Positions 1-9,292 of a stretch of DNA of 64,000 nucleotides are shown here, one piece after another. A program made the position numbers and the translations under genes. Source of the stretch: VXPQ01 sp965248175. GTDB taxonomy: Bacteria > Bacteroidota > Rhodothermia > Rhodothermales > VXPQ01. The notes beneath the pieces were generated by a model. That model searched no databases, was not told where the DNA came from, and worked only from the letters and a program-made list of their open reading frames with translations. Location: positions 2,108,001-2,172,000 of the forward strand of contig OZ252093.1 of NCBI GenBank assembly GCA_965248175.1, given 5' to 3'. The number at the start of each line of letters is the position of its first letter. Position 1 is the stretch's first letter.

Positions 1-426
1 ATTCAGCGGTATCTCGGGAAAATCAGCGGCCCGCTCATGGATCGTATCGACCTGCATCTCGAAGTGCTGCCCGTACCGTTCGACACATTGTCTTGCCGGG
101 GAGAGGCAGAGCCGTCGGAGGCTGTCCGGCGCCGCGTATTGGCTGCGCGGGAGATACAGCGCAAGCGATTCAAAGGCTTGCCGCACAATGCCCATTGCAA
201 TGCCCAGATGTCGATGCGGCTCGTCCGAAAATATTGTTCACTGGACGCTACGGGGGAGAACCTTCTGAAAACGGTTATTCAACGGCTGGGCCTTAGCGCC
301 CGGGCGTATGGCCGTATACTCAAGGTGGCCCGCACCATTGCAGATATGGCGGCATCCCAAACGATTCGGCCTGAACACCTTGCAGAGGCGATCCAATACC
401 GGGTGTTTGACCGGCGGTCCTATTGA
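1..426 (+). CDS. YifB/ComM-type Mg-chelatase-like AAA+ ATPase, C-terminal part
   Basis: The reading frame is open from base 1 and ends at TGA 424-426, so only the last 141 residues are present. They begin IQRYLGKISGPLMDRIDL, the conserved stretch found near the sensor/arginine-finger region of YifB/ComM proteins, and continue into the C-terminal Mg-chelatase domain (helices around RRVLAAREIQRKRF and GLSARAYGRILKVARTIADM, with the closing HLAEAIQYR motif). In the family this hexameric ATPase acts on branch migration during natural transformation (ComM); which role applies here cannot be seen. The gene converges on the DUF5686 gene with only 28 bases between stops. Confidence 0.9.
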   Translation: MQRYLGKISGPLMDRIDLHLEVLPVPFDTLSCRGEAEPSEAVRRRVLAAREIQRKRFKGLPHNAHCNAQMSMRLVRKYCSLDATGENLLKTVIQRLGLSARAYGRILKVARTIADMAASQTIRPEHLAEAIQYRVFDRRSY

Positions 427-454
427 GGAAGGGCTTTGGGGAAGATTTTTTCGC

Positions 455-2860
455 TTAAAGAAATCGCTTCAGGCTGATGCCGATACTGTGGTCGGGTTTA
501 TCGAGCCTGCGGGAAAAACCGATGCGCAAGAAACCGAAAATACCGTTCAGCGAAACGGTTATTTCATGATGCATCCCCTCTGAAGTAAGGTGAAAATCGG
601 GCTGTTCGACAAGGGGGGAGGGCGATATCCAGGTCCGGGCGTGGGCTCCGCCGACGATGACGCCATAGCCTCGCCGCGCCAGACCCTGTAGGCCCAGCCA
701 TTCGAAGGGTGTTGTTTGAAAATTGTGTTCCCAGAAGAATCCGGCATACCGGTCACCCTCATACGGGCGCCCGATCAGTGTACGTAGTGAGCCGAAGACA
801 AGGCTGTTCCCAAAGCTGCCGTCTATGATTCCGAACCGCTGAACGGGCAAATCCCCGAGGCGGGCGCCCGCTGTGAAATGAACGGACAGGACGTTTGGAA
901 GAAGCCTCCGGGAGAAAAAAGTTGGAAAGGCCCATTGGATATTTGTGGCGAGGCGTGTGTATCCCTCATTGGCGCTTTCGACTTTACCACGTTCTATTTT
1001 CAGTTCGGCGTAACGTCCCCCAAACAGATTCATCATCATGCCTGCGGGGTCTCCGTACCTGATGGTGGTTGAAGCCGATAACACCTCCTGGTTCGGAACG
1101 AGTGGATTCGGGCGAGGCTCGCCCGGTTTGCCCCAAAGATCGTAGGCGGTGACGGCATCGACCGATTCGGGCATTTCGCGTAGCGCGGCAAGCGTGATCC
1201 GCAAGCGATTCCGATTGTATCCCCCGGATATGCCCACTCGCCGGTTGCGAAGATAGTCGAAATAATCTCCGCCCCCGAAAAGACTGTATAGGGAAGCGTA
1301 CGAGGCGTCGTACCGTTGCGATCGGAAACGGGACTCGACCCCGTGGAAGTAAGATGCACCGATGAAACCATGCTGTTCGGGCCCGATCCGGATCCCACCC
1401 GAGATGTTGTAAGACCATGGGTTTTTCAATCTTCGGCTCCAACCGCCACCGCCCTCTACATACAGACGCCCCGATTCGTATTTCGTGGACAAACCTCCGT
1501 GGAATCCTTCTACGCGGTTGAAGCGAAAACGGGGTTGCACCCACTCATTTTCGGAAATGAATCCCGATAAAGAACTCGTTTCTTCCGTTTCGCCGTCTTC
1601 GTTTGCCTGTGCGTCTGTCTGGCCGGGAAGGCGCATCAGTAACCCGGTCGGCTCGAACGCCTTTTCGAGCGTCATGGTGCTATCTATTCCGGCATAGGCA
1701 ACCCGCTCCGGTTCGTCAAACGGCACAGCAATGCCTGCGCGGTCCAGCAGCGTATCGGCGGCGATGGCCTCCTGGTCTATCCCAATATATTTACCCTCGG
1801 CGTAAAGCGAATCCGGCAGAACCGCTTCTATCCGGTAATCGGTGATTCGGGAGACCTGCCTGACCTTGAAGGTCGGAAATGTCAGGAGCGGGCCAAAGGA
1901 TATATCGACCCCAAGATCGGATCGAAAATCGACCGGGAGCCATGCGCTTCCGTCAAAGGAGTCGTATTGCTGGTAGAGCGTGACGGCTATGCCGGTGACC
2001 GGAGGCGGAAACAGAAAGGCTTCTCCCGGCTCCAGCGCGACCTCAAGGAGCGCACATTCATCGGCAAGGACCGCAATTTCTCCGGAAAAAGCGGTATTCA
2101 GCCGGCTTTTCGGCGCAACCGTAATGTCATAGATAAGGCGGTCGTCTATAAGGCGCGTGCCCTGTAGGGAGAAGCGGTATATGTCGAGCGCATCCGGGTG
2201 TGTTACGCCCACGAAATCGTATCCTACCAGCGGTATATCGTCGTCGTAGAGATTGGCCACAAACAGTGCTGCCGGTAAGTAATCGGTCAGTTCTATACCC
2301 AGGTTTGAAGTTTGCCGCCGCGATTTGATCAGTTCGCGCATCCCTTGCTCCTTGTCCCAGAAGACCTCGCTGAGCGTTTCGATGATGGCGACGATACTGG
2401 TGTCGTTCGATACGGTGAACCGGGTATAGGCTTCCGAGGCGTACGACGAGAGCAAGGCCCTGCGCTCCTGTTTGCGGTCGATGACGCAGCGCATGATCCC
2501 TATGGCGGGGTTCTCGTCCGTAACGACGAGTTCGGGCATCTGGTAGGTGGTCGGCTGCATGCGGACTTCGATCTGCTCCACAGACCGGTCCGTAATGGTG
2601 TGCCGCCGCGTTTCGTAGCCGATGTACCTGAATACGAGCTCGGCGGGGATTTCCTGGATGGCTATTTCGAAGACGCCTTCCGCATTGGTAATAGTGCCCC
2701 GATAGGTCCCTTCGATCCGTATGTTGGCGGACGGCAGGGATTCTCCCGTCTGCGCATCAAGGACCTGTCCGCGTACGATGTGCACGGGCTGCTGGGCATG
2801 GGCAGTCCAGATACTGGACACTCCCGCCAGCATGGCAACGAAAATCAGTTTGCGGAGCAT
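455..2860 (-). CDS. CarboxypepD_reg/DUF5686 outer-membrane protein, copy 1
   Basis: 801 residues. An N-terminal signal peptide (MLRKLIFVAMLAG..AHA) is followed by a CarboxypepD_reg-like beta-sandwich at about residues 28-108 (RGQVLDAQTGESLPSANIRI, then FRYIGYE) and the DUF5686 block (VIDRKQERRALLSSYASEAY). The C-terminal half is rich in alternating beta strands and ends KRFL, as expected for an outer-membrane barrel. It is the last of three tandem paralogues: the first 180 residues are nearly identical across copies, while the middle (after RRQTSNL) and the barrel differ. The substrate is unknown. It lies in the same direction as the upstream ExbBD operon and may be co-transcribed with the other two copies (57-bp gap). 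Confidence 0.85.
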   Translation of the reverse strand: MLRKLIFVAMLAGVSSIWTAHAQQPVHIVRGQVLDAQTGESLPSANIRIEGTYRGTITNAEGVFEIAIQEIPAELVFRYIGYETRRHTITDRSVEQIEVRMQPTTYQMPELVVTDENPAIGIMRCVIDRKQERRALLSSYASEAYTRFTVSNDTSIVAIIETLSEVFWDKEQGMRELIKSRRQTSNLGIELTDYLPAALFVANLYDDDIPLVGYDFVGVTHPDALDIYRFSLQGTRLIDDRLIYDITVAPKSRLNTAFSGEIAVLADECALLEVALEPGEAFLFPPPVTGIAVTLYQQYDSFDGSAWLPVDFRSDLGVDISFGPLLTFPTFKVRQVSRITDYRIEAVLPDSLYAEGKYIGIDQEAIAADTLLDRAGIAVPFDEPERVAYAGIDSTMTLEKAFEPTGLLMRLPGQTDAQANEDGETEETSSLSGFISENEWVQPRFRFNRVEGFHGGLSTKYESGRLYVEGGGGWSRRLKNPWSYNISGGIRIGPEQHGFIGASYFHGVESRFRSQRYDASYASLYSLFGGGDYFDYLRNRRVGISGGYNRNRLRITLAALREMPESVDAVTAYDLWGKPGEPRPNPLVPNQEVLSASTTIRYGDPAGMMMNLFGGRYAELKIERGKVESANEGYTRLATNIQWAFPTFFSRRLLPNVLSVHFTAGARLGDLPVQRFGIIDGSFGNSLVFGSLRTLIGRPYEGDRYAGFFWEHNFQTTPFEWLGLQGLARRGYGVIVGGAHARTWISPSPLVEQPDFHLTSEGMHHEITVSLNGIFGFLRIGFSRRLDKPDHSIGISLKRFL

Positions 2861-2916
2861 GGGGAGTACGGTAAGAAGATTTGGATCGATGATGTGCGGG
2901 CAGAATCCTTAATCAT

Positions 2917-5352
2917 TTACAAAAAAGATACGCCCAGGCCAATGCCGATACTATGGCCCGGTCTGTCAAGGCGGCGAGCGAAACTCAGACGAAAAACGCC
3001 AAGGAGACCGTTCAGCGAAACGGTTACTTCGTGGTGCATTCCATCCGGAGAGAGATGCAGATCGGGCCGTTCGACGAGGGGAGAGGGCGATACCCAGGTC
3101 CGGGCGTGGCCTCCGCCGACGATAACGCCATAGCCTCGCCTCGCCAGACCATGCAGGCCGAGCAATTCGAAGGGTATCGTTCGGAAATTATGCTCCCAGA
3201 AGAATCCGACATACCGGTTCCCCTCATACGGGCGTCTGGACAGCGTATGTAATGAGTTGGAAAAGCGCAAGATTCCGATACCGCTGGGTATCCTTCCGAA
3301 ACGATGAATGGGCAAGTCTCCGAAGCTGGCGCCCCCCTTCAGGCGGATAGCGAGCGTGTTCGGCAAGGGCCGTCGCGAGAAAAAGGTGTCGAAGTTCCCG
3401 GAGATATTGCTGCTAAGGCGTACATAGGCATCCCCCATGCCTTCCAGTTTGCCGTATTCGATTTCCAGAGAAGCGCTGCGCATCAGAAAACGGGGCAGAA
3501 TGGAGTCCGTCATGTGGGAGAAAGAATAAGATCCGGTCAGCGCAACCGAATGCAACCTACGCTCGGAGACCGGTGGATTCGGGCGCGGCTTGCCCGGTTG
3601 GGCGAAGAGATCGTAGGCGGTAATGGCTTCGACCGGAGCAGGCATCTCGCGCGATGCGGAGAGCCCGATGCTGAAACGTTCCTTGCGGTATCTTCCGAAT
3701 GCGCTTATGCGCTGGTTGCGGAGGTGGTCTAAATAATCTCCACTCCCGAAAAGACTGAATAAGGTGACCGGGGATATGATCCCTGAATATCCGAATTCAC
3801 CTCCCAAGCGGTTTTCGATTCCATCGAAGTACGATACGCCGAGAGTCTTGTGTTTTTCGGGCCCGAAGCCGATGATTCCCCTGATTCCATACGTCCATGG
3901 CTGTCCGAGCTTGCGGCTCCAGCGTCCATGGCTCCACCTGCCATGGCCCTCGAAATTCAGGCGCCCCCGTTCGAATTTCACAGCCAGTCCCGGGGCAAAT
4001 CCTTCCGTGCGGTTGAAGCGGAACCGCGTGTACACGCCGGGTATGGGCTGGCTTATTCTTGCAAGGACACCGGTTCTTTTCCCATCCCTGTTTTCGTTGT
4101 CGCCCATCCTGATGACGCGACGCGCCAGAGGACCTTTGGGCTCGAACGCTTTTTCGAGCGTCATGGTGCTATCTATTCCAGCATAAGCCACCCGCTCCGG
4201 TTCCTCGAGCGGCACGACAATACCTGCACGGTCCAGCAGCGTGTCGGCGGCGATGGCTTCCTGGTCTATGCCGAGGCGTTTGCCTTCGGCATAGAGCGAA
4301 TCCGGAAGCGTTGCTTCTATCTCGTAATTGGTTATGCGGGAAAGCTGCCTTCCCTTGAATGTGGGAAAGTAGAAGAGCCGACCGAGAAGGGATACGTCCA
4401 ATTTTATATCGGATCGATAATCGACCGGGAGCCATGCGCTGCCGTCAAAGGAGTCGTACTGCTGGTAGAGCGTCATGTCTATGCCGGTGACCGGAGGCGG
4501 AAACAGAAAGGCTTCTCCCGGTTCGAGCGCGACTTCAAGCAGGGCGCATTCGTCGGCAAGGACAGCAATCTCTCCGGAAAAAGCGGTGCTCAGCCGGCTT
4601 TTCGGCGCAACCGAAATGTCATACACAAGGCGATCGTCCATAAGGCGTGTGCCCTGTAGCGAGAAGCGATATATGTCGAGCGCATCCGGGTGCGTTACGC
4701 CCATGAAATTGTATTCGAGCAGCGGGATGTCATCGTCGTAGAGGTTGGCCATGAGCAGCACCCCTTCGAGGGTCTTCGTCAGTTCCGCGAGGAGATTCGA
4801 GGTTTGCCGCCGCGATTTGATCAGTTCGCGCATCCCTTGCTCCTTGTCCCAGAAGACCTCGCTGAGCGTTTCGACGATGGCGACGATACTGGTGTCGTTC
4901 GATACGGTGAACCGGGTATAGGCTTCCGAGGCGTACGACGAGAGCAAGGCCCTGCGCTCCTGTTTGCGGTCGATGACGCAGCGCATGATCCCTATGGCCG
5001 GGTTCTCGTCCGTAACGACGAGTTCGGGCATCCGGTAGGTGGTCGGCTGCATGCGGACTTCGATCTGCTCCACAGACCGGTCCGTAATGGTGCGTCGGTG
5101 CGTTTCATAGCCGATGTACCTGAATACGAGCTCGGCGGGTACTTCCTGGATAGCTATTTCGAAGACGCCTTCCGCATTGGTGATGGTACCCCGGTACGTC
5201 CCCTCGATCCGTATGTTGGCGGACGGCAGGGATTCCCCCGTCTGCGCGTCAAGGACCTGTCCGCGTACGATGTGTACGGGTTGTTGGGCATGCGCGGTCC
5301 AGGTGCTGGACGCCCCTGCCAGCATAGCGATGAAAATCAGTTTGCGGAGCAT
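2917..5352 (-). CDS. CarboxypepD_reg/DUF5686 outer-membrane protein, copy 2
   Basis: 811 residues from the ATG at 5352, chosen because MLRKLIFIAMLAG matches the start of the other two copies; the frame is open 24 codons further upstream but that extension is not conserved in the other copies. Domains are as in copy 1: signal peptide, CarboxypepD_reg-like sandwich, DUF5686 block, C-terminal barrel ending GLGVSFL. Compared with copy 1 it diverges after RRQTSNL (LAELTKTLEGVLLMANLY) and carries a different extracellular-looking segment (MGDNENRDGKRTGVL). The gap to copy 3 is 52 bp and the sequence just upstream of the start is also similar between copies, so the duplication unit included leader DNA. 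Confidence 0.85.
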   Translation of the reverse strand: MLRKLIFIAMLAGASSTWTAHAQQPVHIVRGQVLDAQTGESLPSANIRIEGTYRGTITNAEGVFEIAIQEVPAELVFRYIGYETHRRTITDRSVEQIEVRMQPTTYRMPELVVTDENPAIGIMRCVIDRKQERRALLSSYASEAYTRFTVSNDTSIVAIVETLSEVFWDKEQGMRELIKSRRQTSNLLAELTKTLEGVLLMANLYDDDIPLLEYNFMGVTHPDALDIYRFSLQGTRLMDDRLVYDISVAPKSRLSTAFSGEIAVLADECALLEVALEPGEAFLFPPPVTGIDMTLYQQYDSFDGSAWLPVDYRSDIKLDVSLLGRLFYFPTFKGRQLSRITNYEIEATLPDSLYAEGKRLGIDQEAIAADTLLDRAGIVVPLEEPERVAYAGIDSTMTLEKAFEPKGPLARRVIRMGDNENRDGKRTGVLARISQPIPGVYTRFRFNRTEGFAPGLAVKFERGRLNFEGHGRWSHGRWSRKLGQPWTYGIRGIIGFGPEKHKTLGVSYFDGIENRLGGEFGYSGIISPVTLFSLFGSGDYLDHLRNQRISAFGRYRKERFSIGLSASREMPAPVEAITAYDLFAQPGKPRPNPPVSERRLHSVALTGSYSFSHMTDSILPRFLMRSASLEIEYGKLEGMGDAYVRLSSNISGNFDTFFSRRPLPNTLAIRLKGGASFGDLPIHRFGRIPSGIGILRFSNSLHTLSRRPYEGNRYVGFFWEHNFRTIPFELLGLHGLARRGYGVIVGGGHARTWVSPSPLVERPDLHLSPDGMHHEVTVSLNGLLGVFRLSFARRLDRPGHSIGIGLGVSFL

Positions 5353-5404
5353 GGGGTAGGTAAAGGAATCTGGATCGATGATGTGTGAACAGGGTCTTGA
5401 CAGT

Positions 5405-7858
5405 CTACCAAAGCTCCAGGTCAATACCGATGCTATGGCCCGGCCTGTCGAGCCGGCGAGCGAAAGTCACGCGAAAAGAGCCCGGAACGCTGTTCAGCGA
5501 AACGGTTATTTCGTGGTGCATCCCTTCCGGGAAGAGATGCAGATCGGGCCGTTCGATAAGGGGGGAGGGCGATACATAGGTCCGGGCGTGGGCTCCGCCG
5601 ACGATGACGCCATAGCCTCGTCGCGCCAGACCATGCAGGCCGAGCAATTCGAAGGGCACCGTTTGGAAATTGTGTTCCCAGAACAATCCGACGTACCGGT
5701 CGCCCTCGTACGGACGTCCGATCAGTGTATGCAGACTACCGAAACGGCGCATGATTCCGATACTTCCGGGTATCATTCCGAAACGATGGACGGGGATGTC
5801 CCCGAAGCGGGTACCTCCTCTCAGGTCGATAGTGAGGGTGTTAGGGAAGGGGCGCCGCGAGAAAAAGGTGTCGAATTCCCAGGAAATTCTGCCGTTAAGG
5901 CGTATATAGGCATTTTTTATACCCTCCAGTTTACCGTATTCGATTCCCAGAGAAGCGCTGTGCATCAGAAAACGGGGAAGGATGGAGTCCGTCATACCGG
6001 ATAAATCGTAATATCCGGCCAGTGCAACCGCATGCAGTCTGCGCTCGGAAACCGGAGGATTTGGTCGGGGTTCACCCGGTTTGGCAAAGAGATCGTAGGC
6101 CGTGATGGCCTTGATCGAACCGGGTGTTTCACGCAATGCGGAGAGCCCGATGCCGAAACGTTCCTTGCGGTATCTTCCGAACGCGCTCACGCGTCGGTTG
6201 CTGAAGTGGTTGGAATAATCCCCATTCCCGAAAAGGCTGTATATGGTGGCCGGGGATATAACCCATGTGTATCCGGTTTGCCCTCCGAAACGGCTTTCGA
6301 TTCCGTTGAAATACGATACGCCGAGGGTTTTGTGTTTTTCGGCCCCGAAGCTGATGCTGCTGCTGATTCCATACGTCCATGGCTGTTCGAGCTTGCGGGC
6401 CCACCGTCCATGGCTCCATTTGCCGTGGGTTTCGATATCCAGACGCCCCAGTTCGACTTCAGCGACCAGCCCGGGAGAAAATCCTTCCGCGCGGTTGAAT
6501 CGGAGCTGCGGACGCACGCCCGGTATGGGCTGGCTTATTTTTGCATCAAGGCCCGCGAGGCCCGCGAGGCCCGCTCTTTTTTTCTTCTTCCCATTCCCGT
6601 TTTCGCCGTCGTCCATTCCAGGGCCGCGGCGTGTCAAAGGCCCGGAGAGGTCAAAGGCCTTCTCAAGAGTTAGCGTACTATCCATTCTGGCGTAGGCTAC
6701 TCGCTCCGGCTCGTCGAACGGCACAGCGACGCCTGCACGGTCCAGCAGCGTGTCGGCGGCGATGGCTTCCTGGTCTATTCCGAGGCGTTTGCCTTCGGCA
6801 TAGAGCGAATCCGGGAGCGTTGCTTCTATCTTGTAATCGGTTATGTGGGAGAGTTGTCTCACCTTGAATGTCGGTGAAGAGAAGAATGGGCCGGAGGATA
6901 TCTTTGCCGTTATATCGGCTCGATAATCGACCGGGAGCCATGTGCTGCCGCCAAAGGAGTCGTACTGCTGGTAAAGCGTCATGTCTATGTCGCTAAACGG
7001 CGAGGGAAACAGAAAGGTCTCTCCCGGCTTGAGCGCGACTTCAAGCAGGGCGCATTCGTCAGCAAGGACCGATGTTTCTCCGGAAAAAGCAGTGCTCAGT
7101 TGGTTTTTAGGTGTAACCCCGATGTCATAGACAAGGCGGTCGTCTATAAGACGCGTGCCCTGTAGTGAGAACCGGTACGTGTCGAGCGCATTCGGGTGCG
7201 TTACGCCCACAAAATTGTATCCCGCGAGCGGCACATCGTCGTCGTAGAGATTGGGCATGAACCGTATCGTTTCCAGGTTACTAATCCGCGCCACGGTGAG
7301 ATTCGAGGTTTGCCGCCGCGATTTGATCAGTTCGCGCATGCCTTGCTCCTTGTCCCAGAAGACTTCGCTGAGCGCTTCGATGATGGCGACGATATTCGTG
7401 TCGTCCGATACGGTGAACCGGGTATAGGCTTCCGAGGCATACGACGAGAGCAAGGCCCTGCGCCCCTGTTTCCGGTCGATGACGCAGCGCATGATCCCGA
7501 TGGCGGGATTCTCGTCCGTAACGACGAGTTCGGGCATCCGGTAGGTGGTCGGCTGCATGCGGATTTCGATCTGCTCCACAGACCGGTCCGTAATGGTGCG
7601 CCGCTGCGTTTCGTAGCCGATGTACCTGAATACGAGCTCGGCGGGTACTTCCTGGATAGCTATTTCGAAGACACCGTCCGCATTGGTGATGGTACCCCGG
7701 TACGTCCCCTCGATCCGTATGTTGGCGGACGGCAGGGATTCCCCCGTCTGCGCGTCAAGGACCTGTCCGCGTACGATGTGTACGGGTTGTTGGGCATGCG
7801 CGGTCCAGATACTGGACACTCCCGCCAGCACGGCAATAAAAATCAGTTTGCGGAGCAT
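5405..7858 (-). CDS. CarboxypepD_reg/DUF5686 outer-membrane protein, copy 3
   Basis: 817 residues from the ATG at 7858 (MLRKLIFIAVLAG), the start shared with copies 1 and 2; an upstream in-frame ATG at 7963 would add 35 non-conserved residues. Signal peptide, CarboxypepD_reg-like sandwich and DUF5686 region are near-identical to the other copies, while the loop region contains a low-complexity insert (KKKKRAGLAGLAGL). The barrel ends IDLELW with a terminal aromatic residue. It is the promoter-proximal copy of the triplet, 141 bp downstream of exbD, and could be the end of the same transcription unit. Confidence 0.85.
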   Translation of the reverse strand: MLRKLIFIAVLAGVSSIWTAHAQQPVHIVRGQVLDAQTGESLPSANIRIEGTYRGTITNADGVFEIAIQEVPAELVFRYIGYETQRRTITDRSVEQIEIRMQPTTYRMPELVVTDENPAIGIMRCVIDRKQGRRALLSSYASEAYTRFTVSDDTNIVAIIEALSEVFWDKEQGMRELIKSRRQTSNLTVARISNLETIRFMPNLYDDDVPLAGYNFVGVTHPNALDTYRFSLQGTRLIDDRLVYDIGVTPKNQLSTAFSGETSVLADECALLEVALKPGETFLFPSPFSDIDMTLYQQYDSFGGSTWLPVDYRADITAKISSGPFFSSPTFKVRQLSHITDYKIEATLPDSLYAEGKRLGIDQEAIAADTLLDRAGVAVPFDEPERVAYARMDSTLTLEKAFDLSGPLTRRGPGMDDGENGNGKKKKRAGLAGLAGLDAKISQPIPGVRPQLRFNRAEGFSPGLVAEVELGRLDIETHGKWSHGRWARKLEQPWTYGISSSISFGAEKHKTLGVSYFNGIESRFGGQTGYTWVISPATIYSLFGNGDYSNHFSNRRVSAFGRYRKERFGIGLSALRETPGSIKAITAYDLFAKPGEPRPNPPVSERRLHAVALAGYYDLSGMTDSILPRFLMHSASLGIEYGKLEGIKNAYIRLNGRISWEFDTFFSRRPFPNTLTIDLRGGTRFGDIPVHRFGMIPGSIGIMRRFGSLHTLIGRPYEGDRYVGLFWEHNFQTVPFELLGLHGLARRGYGVIVGGAHARTYVSPSPLIERPDLHLFPEGMHHEITVSLNSVPGSFRVTFARRLDRPGHSIGIDLELW

Positions 7859-7999
7859 GGGGTAGGTAAGGGAATCTGGATCAATACGAAGTATAGGTAC
7901 GAAGCAACAAATCGGAAGACAGTGGGAGTTTTGTGTTTTGCGGGGAATTGGTGCAAGAAGCATGCCGCATGCGAGATCACGACCGCAGGGCAGGCACGA

Positions 8000-8401
8000 T
8001 TACGGACGGCCGCGTTCCGTAGCCATGAGCACGCGCAGATCCAAGGCGCGCGCGAGGTTCGCCACGAGTGCGAATTGCGCCACGGTCGCTTCTTCGTCGG
8101 CGCGCAGGACAAGAGTGGTTCGATCCTCTTTCGCTTCGCGCAGGGCGTCCGCCAACCGCTCACGCGGGACCGGATTTTGATTCACGTAATATTGGCCATC
8201 TGCAGTAATGGCCACCGAGACGTACCGGTCGTCCATCGGGGCAGAGGTTTCGGCCTGCGGCAGATTCACCTGAATGCCGAACTGGGGAATGAAATTCGAC
8301 GTCAGGAGGAAAAAGACGAGCAAGAGCAACACGATATCCGTGAGTCCCGCCAGGCTGTAGGTCGAAAGCGGTTTGTTGTTGCTGGAGAAGTTAAAGTTCA
8401 T
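8000..8401 (-). CDS. exbD: ExbD/TolR-type biopolymer transport protein
   Basis: 133 residues with one transmembrane helix near the N-terminus (LTDIVLLLLVFFLLTSNF) containing the conserved membrane aspartate (the D of LTD) used for proton movement in ExbD/TolR. A periplasmic domain follows, with the typical pattern from YVSVAITADGQYYVN to LVLRADEEA. With ExbB it would form a proton-driven stator energising an outer-membrane process. It is the last gene of the TPR-barrel-HU-HU/SPOR-ExbB-ExbD series, 104 bp after exbB. No tonB or tolA gene lies beside it. Confidence 0.92.
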   Translation of the reverse strand: MNFNFSSNNKPLSTYSLAGLTDIVLLLLVFFLLTSNFIPQFGIQVNLPQAETSAPMDDRYVSVAITADGQYYVNQNPVPRERLADALREAKEDRTTLVLRADEEATVAQFALVANLARALDLRVLMATERGRP

Positions 8402-8505
8402 GGTCCGGTTGGATATGTCGGGCTTGCGGCAACGGCCTTGGACCCTGCGAAATCAATGTGCGGAATGCATGGGGCAGTACTGTGCGGAGGGTGTCGTTTG
8501 CCGGA

Positions 8506-9222
8506 TTATTTTCCCGGCGATGCAGGTTCCTGCAACAGGTCGATAAAGTCGGTGGCCGAACGTTCCATGTCGTTTACAAGCCGCCGGATTTTCGACAGGA
8601 GAAAGTTGTAGAAGAAAAAGGCGAGAATACCGACAATCAGTCCTGCCGCTGTCGTCAGCAACGCTTCCCATATGCCACCGGCCAGCACGCTCGGATTCAC
8701 GTTGCCCTCGAGGGCCTGAATTTCCTGAAAGGCCTGAATCATTCCGGTTACCGTTCCGAGAAAACCCAGCATCGGTGCGATGCCGGCAATGCTCGCAAGG
8801 AGTTCGGTGCGTTTCTCCAGCTCGAAGGTTTCGTGCTTGCCCTGTGCCTGGACGGCATCCTGGATCTCGGATATGGGCCGTCCAAGCCGCTCCAGCCCGT
8901 GGCGAAGAATACGCGCGACGGGCTTGTCCCGGGATTCGCAGTACCCCATGGCGCCTTTGACGTCCCCGCCATGGACATAGTCGCGTACGCGCCGGGTCAG
9001 CGCCTCCGGGTCGGTTTTCGCCTTGCGGATCGTTACGAGCCGTTCGACGAACAGGTAGATGGCGACAAAGGAAAGGAGGAAGATCGGAATCATGATCCAC
9101 CCGCCCAGTATGAGGGTATCCAGCAGGCTGATCTGTTCCGGTCCGGCAGCTTGCGACAGATTCGCCAGGGTGTCGGCGGGCAAGGTAACAGGTTGGGGTT
9201 GCAACAGGGTAGAATTTGTCAT
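8506..9222 (-). CDS. exbB: MotA/TolQ/ExbB proton channel family protein
   Basis: 238 residues. Three membrane segments are visible: about residues 36-65 (LGGWIMIPIFLLSFVAIYLF), about 140-165 (IAGIAPMLGFLGTVTGMI, the conserved G-TVxGM signature) and about 185-210 (LLTTAAGLIVGILAFFFYNF). A cytoplasmic loop separates the first two. This matches TolQ/ExbB topology. The protein partners with the adjacent ExbD in the inner membrane. The gene is 70 bp downstream of the HU-SPOR gene in the same direction. Confidence 0.93.
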   Translation of the reverse strand: MTNSTLLQPQPVTLPADTLANLSQAAGPEQISLLDTLILGGWIMIPIFLLSFVAIYLFVERLVTIRKAKTDPEALTRRVRDYVHGGDVKGAMGYCESRDKPVARILRHGLERLGRPISEIQDAVQAQGKHETFELEKRTELLASIAGIAPMLGFLGTVTGMIQAFQEIQALEGNVNPSVLAGGIWEALLTTAAGLIVGILAFFFYNFLLSKIRRLVNDMERSATDFIDLLQEPASPGK

Positions 9223-9292
9223 CGGGGATACGGCAAATGGGTTCGATGGAGCGTGTAGGGCGGCGAATCAGGTAAAGATAGAACTTCGGTTG

